Source: an uncultured Ruminococcus sp. (lineage in GTDB: Bacteria > Bacillota > Clostridia > Oscillospirales > Ruminococcaceae). Taken from it: a stretch of DNA of 42,353 nucleotides. Below the pieces are notes generated by a model. That model saw only the letters and a program-made list of their open reading frames with translations. It was not told the origin of the DNA and searched no databases. The stretch covers positions 1 through 42,353 of the forward strand of contig UQYQ01000021.1 in the NCBI GenBank assembly GCA_900545345.1, given 5' to 3'. This document shows, in pieces, positions 34,947 through 41,926 of the stretch. The position numbers and the translations under genes are program-made. How positions within the stretch are numbered: the first letter of the stretch is position 1; the number at the start of each line of letters is the position of its first letter.

Positions 34947-36701
34947 ATGGTAACTTTAGCTAGCAGCTTGATTGATCAGGCTACCACAGCTGCAAACGAC
35001 ACAGTTTTCAGTGTCTGGTTTTTAATAGGTGCAGCTTTGGTATTCTTTATGCAGGCAGGTTTCGCAATGGTCGAAACAGGCTTCACAAGAGCGAAGAATG
35101 CCGGAAACATTATTATGAAAAACCTTATGGACTTCTGTATCGGTACAGTTATGTTCATTGTAATAGGCTTTGGTCTGTTACTCGGTGAGGATTTGCTCGG
35201 TTTTATCGGAAAACCGGGATTCGACCTTCTGACATCTTATGAAAGCTTCAATTGGTCAAGTTTCGTATTCAACCTTGTTTTCTGTGCTACAACAGCTACT
35301 ATCGTTTCAGGTGCTATGGCTGAGAGAACAAAATTCATTTCATACTGCGTTTATTCAGCAGTAATCTCAGCTCTTATCTACCCTATCGAAGCTCACTGGA
35401 TTTGGGGCGGCGGATGGCTTTCAGAGCTTGGCTTCCACGACTTCGCAGGCTCATGTGCTATACATATGGTCGGCGGTATTTCTGCTCTTATCGGTGCTAA
35501 AATTCTCGGTGCCCGTATCGGAAAGTTCACAAAAGGCAAAGACGGAAAAATCAAGGTTCACGCTATTCCGGGGCACAACCTTACAATCGGAGCTTTAGGA
35601 TGCTTTATTCTATGGTTCGGCTGGTATGGATTTAACGGTGCCGCTGCCACTTCAGTCGGTCAGTTAGGTTCAATATTCTTAACAACTACTATTGCTCCGG
35701 CAGTTGCAACAGTAACTTGTATGATTTTCACTTGGATTAAGTATGGCAAGCCTGACGTTTCGATGTGTCTGAACGCATCACTTGCAGGTCTTGTCGGTAT
35801 CACAGCAGGCTGTGATGTTATGGACTGCACAGGTTCATTCATTGTCGGTATTGTTTCGGGACTTTTAGTAGTGTTCGGAGTATGGTTCTTAGACTATGTT
35901 CTTCACATTGACGACCCTGTCGGTGCTGTTGCTGTTCATATGTGCAACGGTATTTGGGGTACACTTGCTGTCGGTTTGTTTGCTACAGATTCAGTTCCAG
36001 GAAATGACCTTGTCGGTCTGTTCTATGGCGGAGGTGCTTCACTTCTCGGCAAGCAGGCACTCGGTGTTCTTACAGTTGCAGCATGGACCGCAGTAACAAT
36101 GACAATAGTATTCTTAGCTATTAAGGCTACAATCGGTCTGAGAGCATCAAAACAGGAAGAAATCATCGGTCTTGATGCGACTGAGCACGGTCTTGTATCT
36201 TCATATGCCGACTTTGCACCTGCTGTTTCATCAATATCTGCCTATACTCCTGATGATGTTTCGGCGATTGAAAAACTCACACCTCCTCCTGCTCCGTCAG
36301 TTCCTGTTGAAAAGGCTGTCGAAGTTGAAAACTATACAGTCGGCAACCCTAAGATTACAAAGGTCGTAGTTGTATTCAAACAGCAAAAGCTTCAGGAATT
36401 CATTGCCGCTATGGAATCAATAAATGTAACAGGTATCACAGTTACTAATGTCCTCGGCTGCGGAATGCAGAAAGGTCAGGCAGAGTTCTATCGTGGAGTT
36501 GAAGTTGAGGCTAACCTGCTTCCAAAGGTTAAGGCAGAAGTTGTAGTCTGCAAGGTTCCTGTTAAAACAGTTGTCGAAACTGCTAAGTCTGCACTTTACA
36601 CAGGTCACATCGGCGACGGTAAAATCTTTATCTATGACATTGAAAATGTTGTTAAGGTTCGTACCGGTGAAGAAGGCTATGACGCTCTTCAGGACGACTA
36701 A
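34947..36701 (+). CDS. amt: Ammonium transporter fused to a PII regulatory domain
   Basis: A 584-residue fusion. Residues 1 to about 415 are an Amt channel with many hydrophobic helices; the twin pore histidines are in GHNLTIG and GAVAVHMCNG. After a linker (PPPAPSVPVEK), residues about 467-580 are a complete PII (GlnK) domain. It has the T-loop GMQKGQAEFYRG with the 2-oxoglutarate-linked Gln, LPKVK, and the ATP-binding TGHIGDGKIF loop. The tyrosine that enterobacterial PII has uridylylated (Tyr51) is Val (RGVEVEANL), so control is probably by ligand binding alone. AAGGAGAG precedes the ATG. The tethered PII would gate the channel directly. Confidence 0.95.
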   Translation: MVTLASSLIDQATTAANDTVFSVWFLIGAALVFFMQAGFAMVETGFTRAKNAGNIIMKNLMDFCIGTVMFIVIGFGLLLGEDLLGFIGKPGFDLLTSYESFNWSSFVFNLVFCATTATIVSGAMAERTKFISYCVYSAVISALIYPIEAHWIWGGGWLSELGFHDFAGSCAIHMVGGISALIGAKILGARIGKFTKGKDGKIKVHAIPGHNLTIGALGCFILWFGWYGFNGAAATSVGQLGSIFLTTTIAPAVATVTCMIFTWIKYGKPDVSMCLNASLAGLVGITAGCDVMDCTGSFIVGIVSGLLVVFGVWFLDYVLHIDDPVGAVAVHMCNGIWGTLAVGLFATDSVPGNDLVGLFYGGGASLLGKQALGVLTVAAWTAVTMTIVFLAIKATIGLRASKQEEIIGLDATEHGLVSSYADFAPAVSSISAYTPDDVSAIEKLTPPPAPSVPVEKAVEVENYTVGNPKITKVVVVFKQQKLQEFIAAMESINVTGITVTNVLGCGMQKGQAEFYRGVEVEANLLPKVKAEVVVCKVPVKTVVETAKSALYTGHIGDGKIFIYDIENVVKVRTGEEGYDALQDD

Positions 36702-36795
36702 CCAGAGAGCCACCGGAGGCTCTCTGCCTTTGGGAAATTTAATATAAAGGAAAGTTTGATAAACGGCAGATTGTACAATCTAAAGGACGACTAAC
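36691..36795 (+). repeat. Dispersed repeat copy a, bounded by a 12-bp duplication
   Basis: AGGACGACTAAC occurs at 36691-36702 (covering the last codons and stop of amt) and again at 36784-36795. The 81 bases between are a repeat copy: a 9-bp hairpin (CAGAGAGCC with GGCTCTCTG, 36703-36726), then CTGCCTTTGGG, GTTTGATAAACGGCAG and TTGTACAATCT. The duplication looks like a target-site duplication left by insertion. Confidence 0.65.
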
Positions 36796-36872
36796 ACTTT
36801 CAGATTATGAGAGATGAGAGATAAACTTCAAATTAATTTAGCTATCCCCCATCCCACTTATAAATTATGGTG

Positions 36873-36908
36873 AAACGCACTCAATGCTTAATTGCTTGGG
36901 TGCGTTTT
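36873..36908 (+). terminator. Terminator downstream of amt
   Basis: AAACGCAC (36873-36880) and GTGCGTTTT (36900-36908) form a stem with a T-rich 3' side. The bases between copy a and this stem (36796-36872) hold nothing I recognise. Confidence 0.65.
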
Positions 36909-36910
36909 AC

Positions 36911-36990
36911 TGCCGGCGAGCCGCCGGTGGCTGTCTGCCTTTGGGGTGTTTGATAAATGTTATGGTTTGTACAACGGCAGGTTATACAAT
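36911..36990 (+). repeat. Dispersed intergenic repeat, copy b
   Basis: Starts with a CCGGCG/CGCCGG hairpin (36913-36927), then GTCTGCCTTTGGGG, GTTTGATAAATGTTATGG and TTGTACAACGGCAGG. It is the best-preserved copy and lies in the same orientation as copy a. Confidence 0.65.
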
Positions 36991-37013
36991 TTTTGTTATC
37001 TTTTATAAATTTT

Positions 37014-37217
37014 TTATATCTCATTTTCATTATCAGGATTATACTTAATAACTCCATATTCTTTTTCAAAATCAGATACACATTGACACATTAAATACAT
37101 CAGCTGTCCGTTAATCGAACGAGATTCAAAATCGGATATATATTTGATTTTACTATGTAATTCCGGATTGATTACTAATCCTAAATGTTTGGTTTTACCA
37201 GATTTGCTTTTATACAT
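37014..37217 (-). CDS. Ribbon-helix-helix DNA-binding protein
   Basis: A 67-residue protein with the Arc/MetJ-like pattern: a short beta strand (HLGLVINPELHSKI, about residues 11-24), a helix (KYISDFESRS) and a second helix (INGQLMYLMCQCVSDFEKEYG). Such proteins bind palindromic DNA as dimers. GAGGTG lies six bases upstream of the ATG. A 32-bp palindrome about 50 bases upstream is the likely operator, suggesting self-repression. The basic N-terminus (KSKSGKTK) fits DNA contact. It could be an antitoxin or plasmid-type regulator, but no partner gene adjoins it. Confidence 0.75.
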   Translation of the reverse strand: MYKSKSGKTKHLGLVINPELHSKIKYISDFESRSINGQLMYLMCQCVSDFEKEYGVIKYNPDNENEI

Positions 37218-37269
37218 ATTAACACCTCATTTTTTATTTTTATTTTAACATACTTTATTAAAAATTTTA

Positions 37270-37301
37270 ATTCTATTTTAGAATATATTCCAAAATAGAA
37301 T
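37270..37301. promoter_or_regulatory. Nested palindrome, likely operator of the RHH gene
   Basis: ATTCTATTTT (37270-37279) and AAAATAGAAT (37292-37301) are exact inverted repeats flanking a central exact palindrome GAATATATTC (37281-37290). It lies between the RHH gene and its probable promoter (TTGACA at 37343-37348 with a TTATAC near 37319-37324 on the minus strand). Confidence 0.6.
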
Positions 37302-37342
37302 GGAAATTAAATAAATTTGTATAATTTGCACAAAAATAAAAC

Positions 37343-37375
37343 TGTCAAGGAAAAAATCACCCTGACAGTTCTTTA
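37343..37375 (+). repeat. Left copy of the direct repeat flanking the toxin module
   Basis: Shares TGTCAAG, the exact 13-mer CACCCTGACAGTT (37358-37370) and TTTAT with the copy at 37712-37746. It also folds as a terminator-like hairpin (AACTGTCA with TGACAGTT) and carries the -35 box of the RHH gene on the minus strand. Confidence 0.65.
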
Positions 37376-37397
37376 TTATTCAGTTTTTCAACAGTGT

Positions 37398-37426
37398 TTG
37401 ACAAATTATTAGATATCCTCTATAAT
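37398..37426 (+). promoter_or_regulatory. Toxin mRNA promoter
   Basis: TTGACA (37398-37403) and TATAAT (37421-37426) with a 17-bp spacer, an exact consensus match; start expected near 37433. Confidence 0.85.
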
Positions 37427-37433
37427 ACATCTT

Positions 37434-37464
37434 GGGTACTGTATAACGGTAGGCGGTTTCTCCC
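37434..37464 (+). repeat. 5' leader arm matching the 5' end of the antisense RNA
   Basis: Starts GGGTACTGT and ends CGGTTTCTCCC. The region 37650-37676, read on the minus strand, starts GGGTACCGT and ends CGGTTATCTCCC. In the toxin mRNA the two arms could pair 5' to 3' over about 20 bp. Immediately after, CTCCCTT (37460-37466) also pairs with AAGGGAG (37472-37478), burying the Shine-Dalgarno sequence. Confidence 0.65.
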
Positions 37465-37487
37465 TTTTTATAAGGGAGGTGATAGCT

Positions 37488-37577
37488 ATGGTAACTTATT
37501 CGGATATGTTTTTATTCGTTAGTATACTTATTAGTCTTATCTCTCTGTGTTATTTTATATTCAGCAAGAAAAAATAA
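37488..37577 (+). CDS. Small hydrophobic peptide, type I toxin candidate
   Basis: A 29-codon frame: polar start MVTYSDM, a single hydrophobic helix (FLFVSILISLISLCYFIF) and a basic tail SKKK. This is the make-up of the holin-like or TxpA/BsrG-type toxins of Gram-positive bacteria, many of which also begin MxTY; the family match is from memory. AAGGGAGGTGAT is a very strong ribosome binding site, but it is enclosed in a hairpin. A perfect promoter lies 60 bases upstream and a convergent antisense promoter downstream. Expected to insert in the membrane and depolarise it when not silenced. Confidence 0.75.
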   Translation: MVTYSDMFLFVSILISLISLCYFIFSKKK

Positions 37578-37597
37578 CATAGCTTTTTATTTATAAA

Positions 37598-37683
37598 TAA
37601 AAAGAAACACCGCCATCTTCCACGAGTCGGTGTTTCTAACATCACAATAGGGAGATAACCGCTTATCACGGTACCCTTTTTCT
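37598..37683 (-). ncRNA. Predicted antisense RNA (type I antitoxin)
   Basis: A perfect-consensus minus-strand promoter predicts an RNA starting near 37683. A terminator hairpin (GAAACACCG 37604-37612 with CGGTGTTTC 37628-37636) followed by five Ts on the minus strand predicts an end near 37598. The RNA of about 85 nt would be fully complementary to the 3' part of the toxin mRNA, starting 20 bases after the toxin stop codon. No frame of note is encoded. On the plus strand the toxin mRNA may end after the GGGAGATAA...GGTACCC fold and T run near 37650-37681. Confidence 0.65.
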
Positions 37684-37689
37684 ATTTAT

Positions 37690-37717
37690 ATTATAACATA
37701 TGCTTAAATTTTGTCAA
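37690..37717 (-). promoter_or_regulatory. Antisense RNA promoter
   Basis: TTGACA (37712-37717) and TATAAT (37690-37695) on the minus strand, 16 bp apart. The -35 box is part of the right flanking repeat. Confidence 0.8.
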
Positions 37718-37746
37718 GCGTAATTTTACACCCTGACAGTTTTTTA
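37712..37746 (+). repeat. Right copy of the direct repeat flanking the toxin module
   Basis: TGTCAAG, then the exact 13-mer CACCCTGACAGTT (37729-37741) and TTTAT, as in the left copy. The 336 bases between the copies contain the whole toxin-antitoxin module apart from the antisense -35 box. Confidence 0.65.
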
Positions 37747-37786
37747 TATATTGAATTGTTAATTCTGCACTTTGTATAAACCGCCG

Positions 37787-39688
37787 TTACATCAAATCAC
37801 AGATTTGATTTGAAAATTCAAGCGGATTTTCTATGCTCATGCCCTCAATTAGAAGTGCCTGATTGTATAAAAGACTTGTATAAATCTTTAGTGTGTCTTT
37901 ATCGCTCTCATATAGATTCTTGAGCTTTTCATAAATCGGGTGGGAAGCGTTAATCTCAAGAGCCTTTTCGGACTTAACCTTATTGTCGCCGTTCTGAGGC
38001 ATTGAGTTCAAAACCTTTTCCATCTCGATAGAAACCTGACCTTCACTCGACAGGCAAACAGGGTGAGTTTTAAGCTTTGATGAAAGTCTTACTTCTGAAA
38101 TCTTATCTCCTAAAGATTCTTTCATAAACTCAAACATTCCCTTGCTGTCTTCGGTTTTCTTTTTAACCTCTTCCTTTTCCTCTTCGGTGCTTAGGTCTAG
38201 GTCACTTGCCGAAATTGACTTAAACTCTTTCTCTTTGTAGTTCATAATCATCTTGATTGTGAACTCATCTACATCATCAGTAAAGTAGAGAATTTCATAG
38301 CCCTTATCCTTAACAGCCTCTGTCTGAGGAAGCATTTCAATTCTGGCTTCGCTTTCACCGCAAGCGTAATAAATATACTTCTGGTCTTCTTTCATACGGC
38401 TTACATACTCTTCAAGAGTAACCATTTTATTCTCGAACGAAGACTTGAACAAAAGCAAATCCTGCAAGGTTTCTTTAGCCATTCCATAGCTTTGATAAAT
38501 ACCGAATTTTAAATTAAGTCCAAAAGCTTTAAAGAACTTTTCATAGTCTTCCCTCTTATTCTTTAGCATTTTTGAAAGCTCGTTTTTAATTGACTTTTCA
38601 ATATTCTTGGCAATAATCTTAACCTGTCTGTCCTGCTGAAGCATTTCTCTGGAAATATTTAAAGATAAATCCTGTGAATCGACAAGTCCCTTCACAAAAT
38701 TAAAGTAGTCGGGAAGCAAGTCCTCACAGCAGTCCATAATCATTACGCCGCTTGAATAAAGCTGAAGTCCTTTTTTATAGTTCTTTGAATAATAATCAAA
38801 AGGTGCTTTTGACGGAACAAACAGCAAAGCGTCATATGTTGCAATACCCTCGTTCTTTGAATGAATATGTGTCAGCGGTGCTTCATAGTCCATAAACTTA
38901 TCAGTATAAAAGCTGTTATAATCCTCTTCTTTAAGCTCGCTTTTGTTCTTCTTCCAGATAGGAACCATGCTGTTTAGAGTAACTGTCTCTTTAACTGTAA
39001 TAGGCTCAGGGTCCTTTTCGTCGCCCTCTTTTTTCTCAGGGTATTCGGTCTTTTCCATTTCCATCTTAATCGGGAAACGAATATAGTCTGAATATTTCTT
39101 AACAAGTGCCTGTATTCTGTATTGCTCTAGGAACTCGTCATAATTTTCATCGTCGGTATTGTCCTTGATTTTCAGAGTGATAGTTGTTCCCGCTTCAACA
39201 TCGGTATCACATTCGTCAACAGTATATCCTGAAACACCTGAAGATTTCCAGATATGTGCCTTTTCTTCGCCATATGCTTTTGATACAACAGTAACCTCTT
39301 TAGCAACCATAAATGCTGAATAGAAACCTACGCCGAACTGTCCTATTATATCGACATCTTCGCCTAACTCATTGTCCTTTTTAAATGAGAGCGAACCGCT
39401 TTTTGCTATAGTTCCCAAATTGTTTTCTAAATCATCTTTAGTCATTCCGATTCCGTTATCCGAAATGGTAAGCGTTCTGTTTTCTTTATCAGCTTCAATA
39501 TTTATAGCAAAGTCGTCCCTTTTAAGTCCGATACTTGTATCAGTCAGCGATTTAAAATATAGCTTATCAATCGCATCTGATGCATTTGAAATCAACTCTC
39601 TTAAAAAGATTTCTTTATGTGTATAAATTGAATTAATCATCATTTCAAGAAGTCTTTTCGATTCTGCTTTAAATTGTTTTGTTCCCAT
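37787..39688 (-). CDS. htpG: Hsp90-family chaperone HtpG
   Basis: ATP-dependent chaperone of 633 residues, full length. The N-terminal GHKL ATPase motifs are intact (ELISNASDAIDKL, DNGIGM, GQFGVGFYSAFMV), followed by the middle domain with LNISREMLQQDRQ and a C-terminal dimerisation region. The ATG at 39688 follows AAAGGAATGG; a TTG six codons upstream is less likely. The promoter carries a perfect CIRCE operator, so induction by heat shock through HrcA is expected. Confidence 0.97.
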   Translation of the reverse strand: MGTKQFKAESKRLLEMMINSIYTHKEIFLRELISNASDAIDKLYFKSLTDTSIGLKRDDFAINIEADKENRTLTISDNGIGMTKDDLENNLGTIAKSGSLSFKKDNELGEDVDIIGQFGVGFYSAFMVAKEVTVVSKAYGEEKAHIWKSSGVSGYTVDECDTDVEAGTTITLKIKDNTDDENYDEFLEQYRIQALVKKYSDYIRFPIKMEMEKTEYPEKKEGDEKDPEPITVKETVTLNSMVPIWKKNKSELKEEDYNSFYTDKFMDYEAPLTHIHSKNEGIATYDALLFVPSKAPFDYYSKNYKKGLQLYSSGVMIMDCCEDLLPDYFNFVKGLVDSQDLSLNISREMLQQDRQVKIIAKNIEKSIKNELSKMLKNKREDYEKFFKAFGLNLKFGIYQSYGMAKETLQDLLLFKSSFENKMVTLEEYVSRMKEDQKYIYYACGESEARIEMLPQTEAVKDKGYEILYFTDDVDEFTIKMIMNYKEKEFKSISASDLDLSTEEEKEEVKKKTEDSKGMFEFMKESLGDKISEVRLSSKLKTHPVCLSSEGQVSIEMEKVLNSMPQNGDNKVKSEKALEINASHPIYEKLKNLYESDKDTLKIYTSLLYNQALLIEGMSIENPLEFSNQICDLM

Positions 39689-39730
39689 ATTGACCATTCC
39701 TTTCAACGTCTTATTGTAATTCAGCAGATA

Positions 39731-39789
39731 TTAGCACTCTATCTCATTGAGTGCTAATAGTATTATATCACCGCAAAGACAAAAATCAA
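39731..39789 (-). promoter_or_regulatory. CIRCE operator and htpG promoter
   Basis: TTAGCACTC (39731-39739), nine bases, then GAGTGCTAA (39749-39757): an exact CIRCE element, the HrcA binding site. Upstream on the minus strand are TTGATT (39784-39789) and TATAAT (39762-39767), 16 bp apart, so the operator covers the transcription start. Confidence 0.95.
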
Positions 39790-39839
39790 GTGTATTATTT
39801 ATATGTTCATAGTTTATTTACAATTTACATAAGATACAC

Positions 39840-39906
39840 ATTGTCAATTATTATTTGCCGATTGACAATTTTCCACTTGAAATACTGCCATATTTTATGA
39901 TATACT
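39840..39906 (+). promoter_or_regulatory. metF promoter and upstream inverted repeat
   Basis: TTGAAA (39877-39882) and TATACT (39901-39906), 18 bp apart. Upstream, ATTGTCAAT (39840-39848) and ATTGACAAT (39861-39869) form an exact 9-bp inverted repeat with a 12-base spacer, a possible operator. No S-box or T-box is visible. Confidence 0.5.
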
Positions 39907-39942
39907 TATATTTATACTATGTTATTGAAAGGAAACAAAACA

Positions 39943-40806
39943 ATGCAAATCAGCTCACTGTTCAGTAGTGATAAAACAGTTTTCTCTCTTGAGATATTCC
40001 CGCCTAAAAAATCTCAGGGCGGAATTGACACTATATACAAAACACTTGACGGATTATCGGAAATCAAGCCTGACTTCATATCTTGTACATACGGTGCCGG
40101 CGGAAATCTAGCAGATTCGTCAACAATTGACATTTGTTCAATCATAAAAGAAAAATACGATATTACTCCGCTTGCTCACCTCACCTGTGTGAATTCCGAT
40201 AAAAGTGACATTGATTATATAATTTCAAAATTGAAAGATAAAGGCATAGAGAATATTCTTGCTCTCAGAGGCGATAAAAAAGCCGACTGTGAACCTAAGA
40301 GTGATTTTAATTATGCATATGAACTTATTGAATATATAAAGCGTGACCCGTATTTTTCTGTTTCAGCTGCTTGCTATCCCGAATGTCACCCTGAATGTGA
40401 AATCTTTTTCGATGATATTATGCACTTAAAAGCAAAGGTTGACAAGGGTGCCGAACATCTTATATCTCAGCTTTTTTTCGATAATCAGCTTTTTTATGAT
40501 TTCGTCGATAAGGCAAGACTTGCAGGTATAAATGTTCCTATCGAAGCCGGAATTATGCCAATTGTCAACAAAAGTCAGATAGAGCGTATGGTTTCTCTTT
40601 GCGGAGCCAGCATTCCGCATAAATTTTCTAAAATGATGAGCAGATTCGGCAATAACCCCGAAGCAATAAGAGATGCAGGAATTGCATATGCAATCGACCA
40701 AATCGTTGACCTTATTTCAAACGGCGTTGACGGTATTCACCTTTACACAATGAATAACCCGTATGTTGCAAAAAAGATTTTTAAAGCTATTGACAGTTTA
40801 AGATAA
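39943..40806 (+). CDS. metF: Methylenetetrahydrofolate reductase
   Basis: Reduces 5,10-methylene-THF to 5-methyl-THF, the methyl donor for methionine synthesis. The 287-residue TIM barrel has the family start FSLEIFPPKK, the CTYGAGG block near residue 47, LALRGD near 105 and the C-terminal GVDGIHLYTMN. The ATG at 39943 follows GAAAGGAAAC; an upstream ATG eight codons earlier lacks a site. The next gene starts 24 bases after the stop, so the two probably share a transcript. Functionally it links to metK at the other end of the window. Confidence 0.95.
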   Translation: MQISSLFSSDKTVFSLEIFPPKKSQGGIDTIYKTLDGLSEIKPDFISCTYGAGGNLADSSTIDICSIIKEKYDITPLAHLTCVNSDKSDIDYIISKLKDKGIENILALRGDKKADCEPKSDFNYAYELIEYIKRDPYFSVSAACYPECHPECEIFFDDIMHLKAKVDKGAEHLISQLFFDNQLFYDFVDKARLAGINVPIEAGIMPIVNKSQIERMVSLCGASIPHKFSKMMSRFGNNPEAIRDAGIAYAIDQIVDLISNGVDGIHLYTMNNPYVAKKIFKAIDSLR

Positions 40807-40830
40807 TTTTTTATTTGAAAGGCGAGACTT

Positions 40831-41868
40831 ATGAATGACAGTTTATCACCAGAATTAATTCAGGCACAGCAGAATGAAAGGCAGGCTTTAAGAGTTAATG
40901 TAACTAAACTAGGTATACTTTTTATTCTTTATGATTTAATATTCACATACTTTTCAAAAAAGGTTTTCGTTTACTTATATTATGCCGTATCGGAAAAAAG
41001 CCTTAATTTTGACACAAAAACGGTTCAGAAGTTTTTAGACAGCAATTTAGACACCATAAACTCCTCAATGTTTAAAATGTCGTTTTCGTGTTTTGTGATT
41101 GTGCTTTCTTTAATTATGCTTTTAATTACCGCACGCATTATGAATATAAGAGTTTTAAACACTATTAAATTCAGCAAAAAAAATGCAAAGCTCGGTTTGA
41201 TTGCTTTTCCTATAGGTCTTGTAATAAATACTGCCCTGACTGCTGTTACTACAATTATCACAAAGCTGTTCAGTACAGGCGGAACTACTATTCCAACCGC
41301 TGATTTCTCAGTCGATTCGCCAAGTGCAAAAGCAATCATTTTTACCGCTATGTATCTTGTTATAGTTGCCCCTATTGCCGAGGAAATAGTTTTCAGAGGT
41401 CTTATTTTAAAAGTTCTCTCCCCATATGGTGTCAAAAATGCAATCCTTCTTTCGGCAATTTTGTTCGGGCTTATGCACAAAAACATTCCGCAGGCAATCG
41501 GTGCTTTTGCAATAGGTATTGTATTTGCTGTTGTTGATACAAAAGCCAATTCTATTCTGCCGTCGATAATTATGCATTCTCTTAACAATATGCTTCCCTG
41601 CCTAATGGACATAAATTCCAGTCTGAAATCCCCTGCTGTCAATACAATTTACAACTTACTTGTCAATATTATTGTTTTTGCCGGTATTGCAATCATTTTC
41701 ATTAAAGGCAGAAAGCTTTTCAGTTTAAAAGAAGAAACAGCCTCTGAAAAATCAGCTTTGTCTGACAGTCAAAAACGAATAACTGTCTTTTTAAATCCTG
41801 TGATAGTTATTTATCTGGCTATTTTGATTTTCTATATGATTTCCAGTATAATAATTGCTAATCAGTAA
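40831..41868 (+). CDS. CPBP-family intramembrane metalloprotease
   Basis: A 345-residue polytopic membrane protein with about eight hydrophobic segments. The CPBP (CAAX protease and bacteriocin-processing, Abi) motifs are intact: Glu184-Glu185 and Arg189 in EEIVFRG, His216 in FGLMHKN and His249 in IIMHSLNN. Bacterial members process or confer self-protection against peptides, but the substrate here is unknown. GAAAGGCGAG precedes the ATG. No bacteriocin gene is visible nearby. Confidence 0.88.
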   Translation: MNDSLSPELIQAQQNERQALRVNVTKLGILFILYDLIFTYFSKKVFVYLYYAVSEKSLNFDTKTVQKFLDSNLDTINSSMFKMSFSCFVIVLSLIMLLITARIMNIRVLNTIKFSKKNAKLGLIAFPIGLVINTALTAVTTIITKLFSTGGTTIPTADFSVDSPSAKAIIFTAMYLVIVAPIAEEIVFRGLILKVLSPYGVKNAILLSAILFGLMHKNIPQAIGAFAIGIVFAVVDTKANSILPSIIMHSLNNMLPCLMDINSSLKSPAVNTIYNLLVNIIVFAGIAIIFIKGRKLFSLKEETASEKSALSDSQKRITVFLNPVIVIYLAILIFYMISSIIIANQ

Positions 41869-41892
41869 AATATATAAATAATGCTAATATAC

Positions 41893-41924
41893 AAAAAAGC
41901 TATCCGAAATCGGATAGCTTTTTT
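41893..41924. terminator. Bidirectional terminator
   Basis: AAAAAAGCTATCCGA (41893-41907) and TCGGATAGCTTTTTT (41910-41924) are exact inverted repeats, ending both the protease gene and, just past its end, the convergent XRE gene. Confidence 0.9.
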
Positions 41925-41926
41925 AT

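Noticed and set aside
37343..37746. CRISPR-like array from the repeated CACCCTGACAGTT units
   Set aside because: Only two copies, about 370 bases apart, with a gene and promoters between them and no cas genes.
41025..41642. A 205-codon minus-strand frame opposite the CPBP protease
   Set aside because: It overlaps a protein with all family motifs on the plus strand, has no ribosome binding site and has no recognisable domain.
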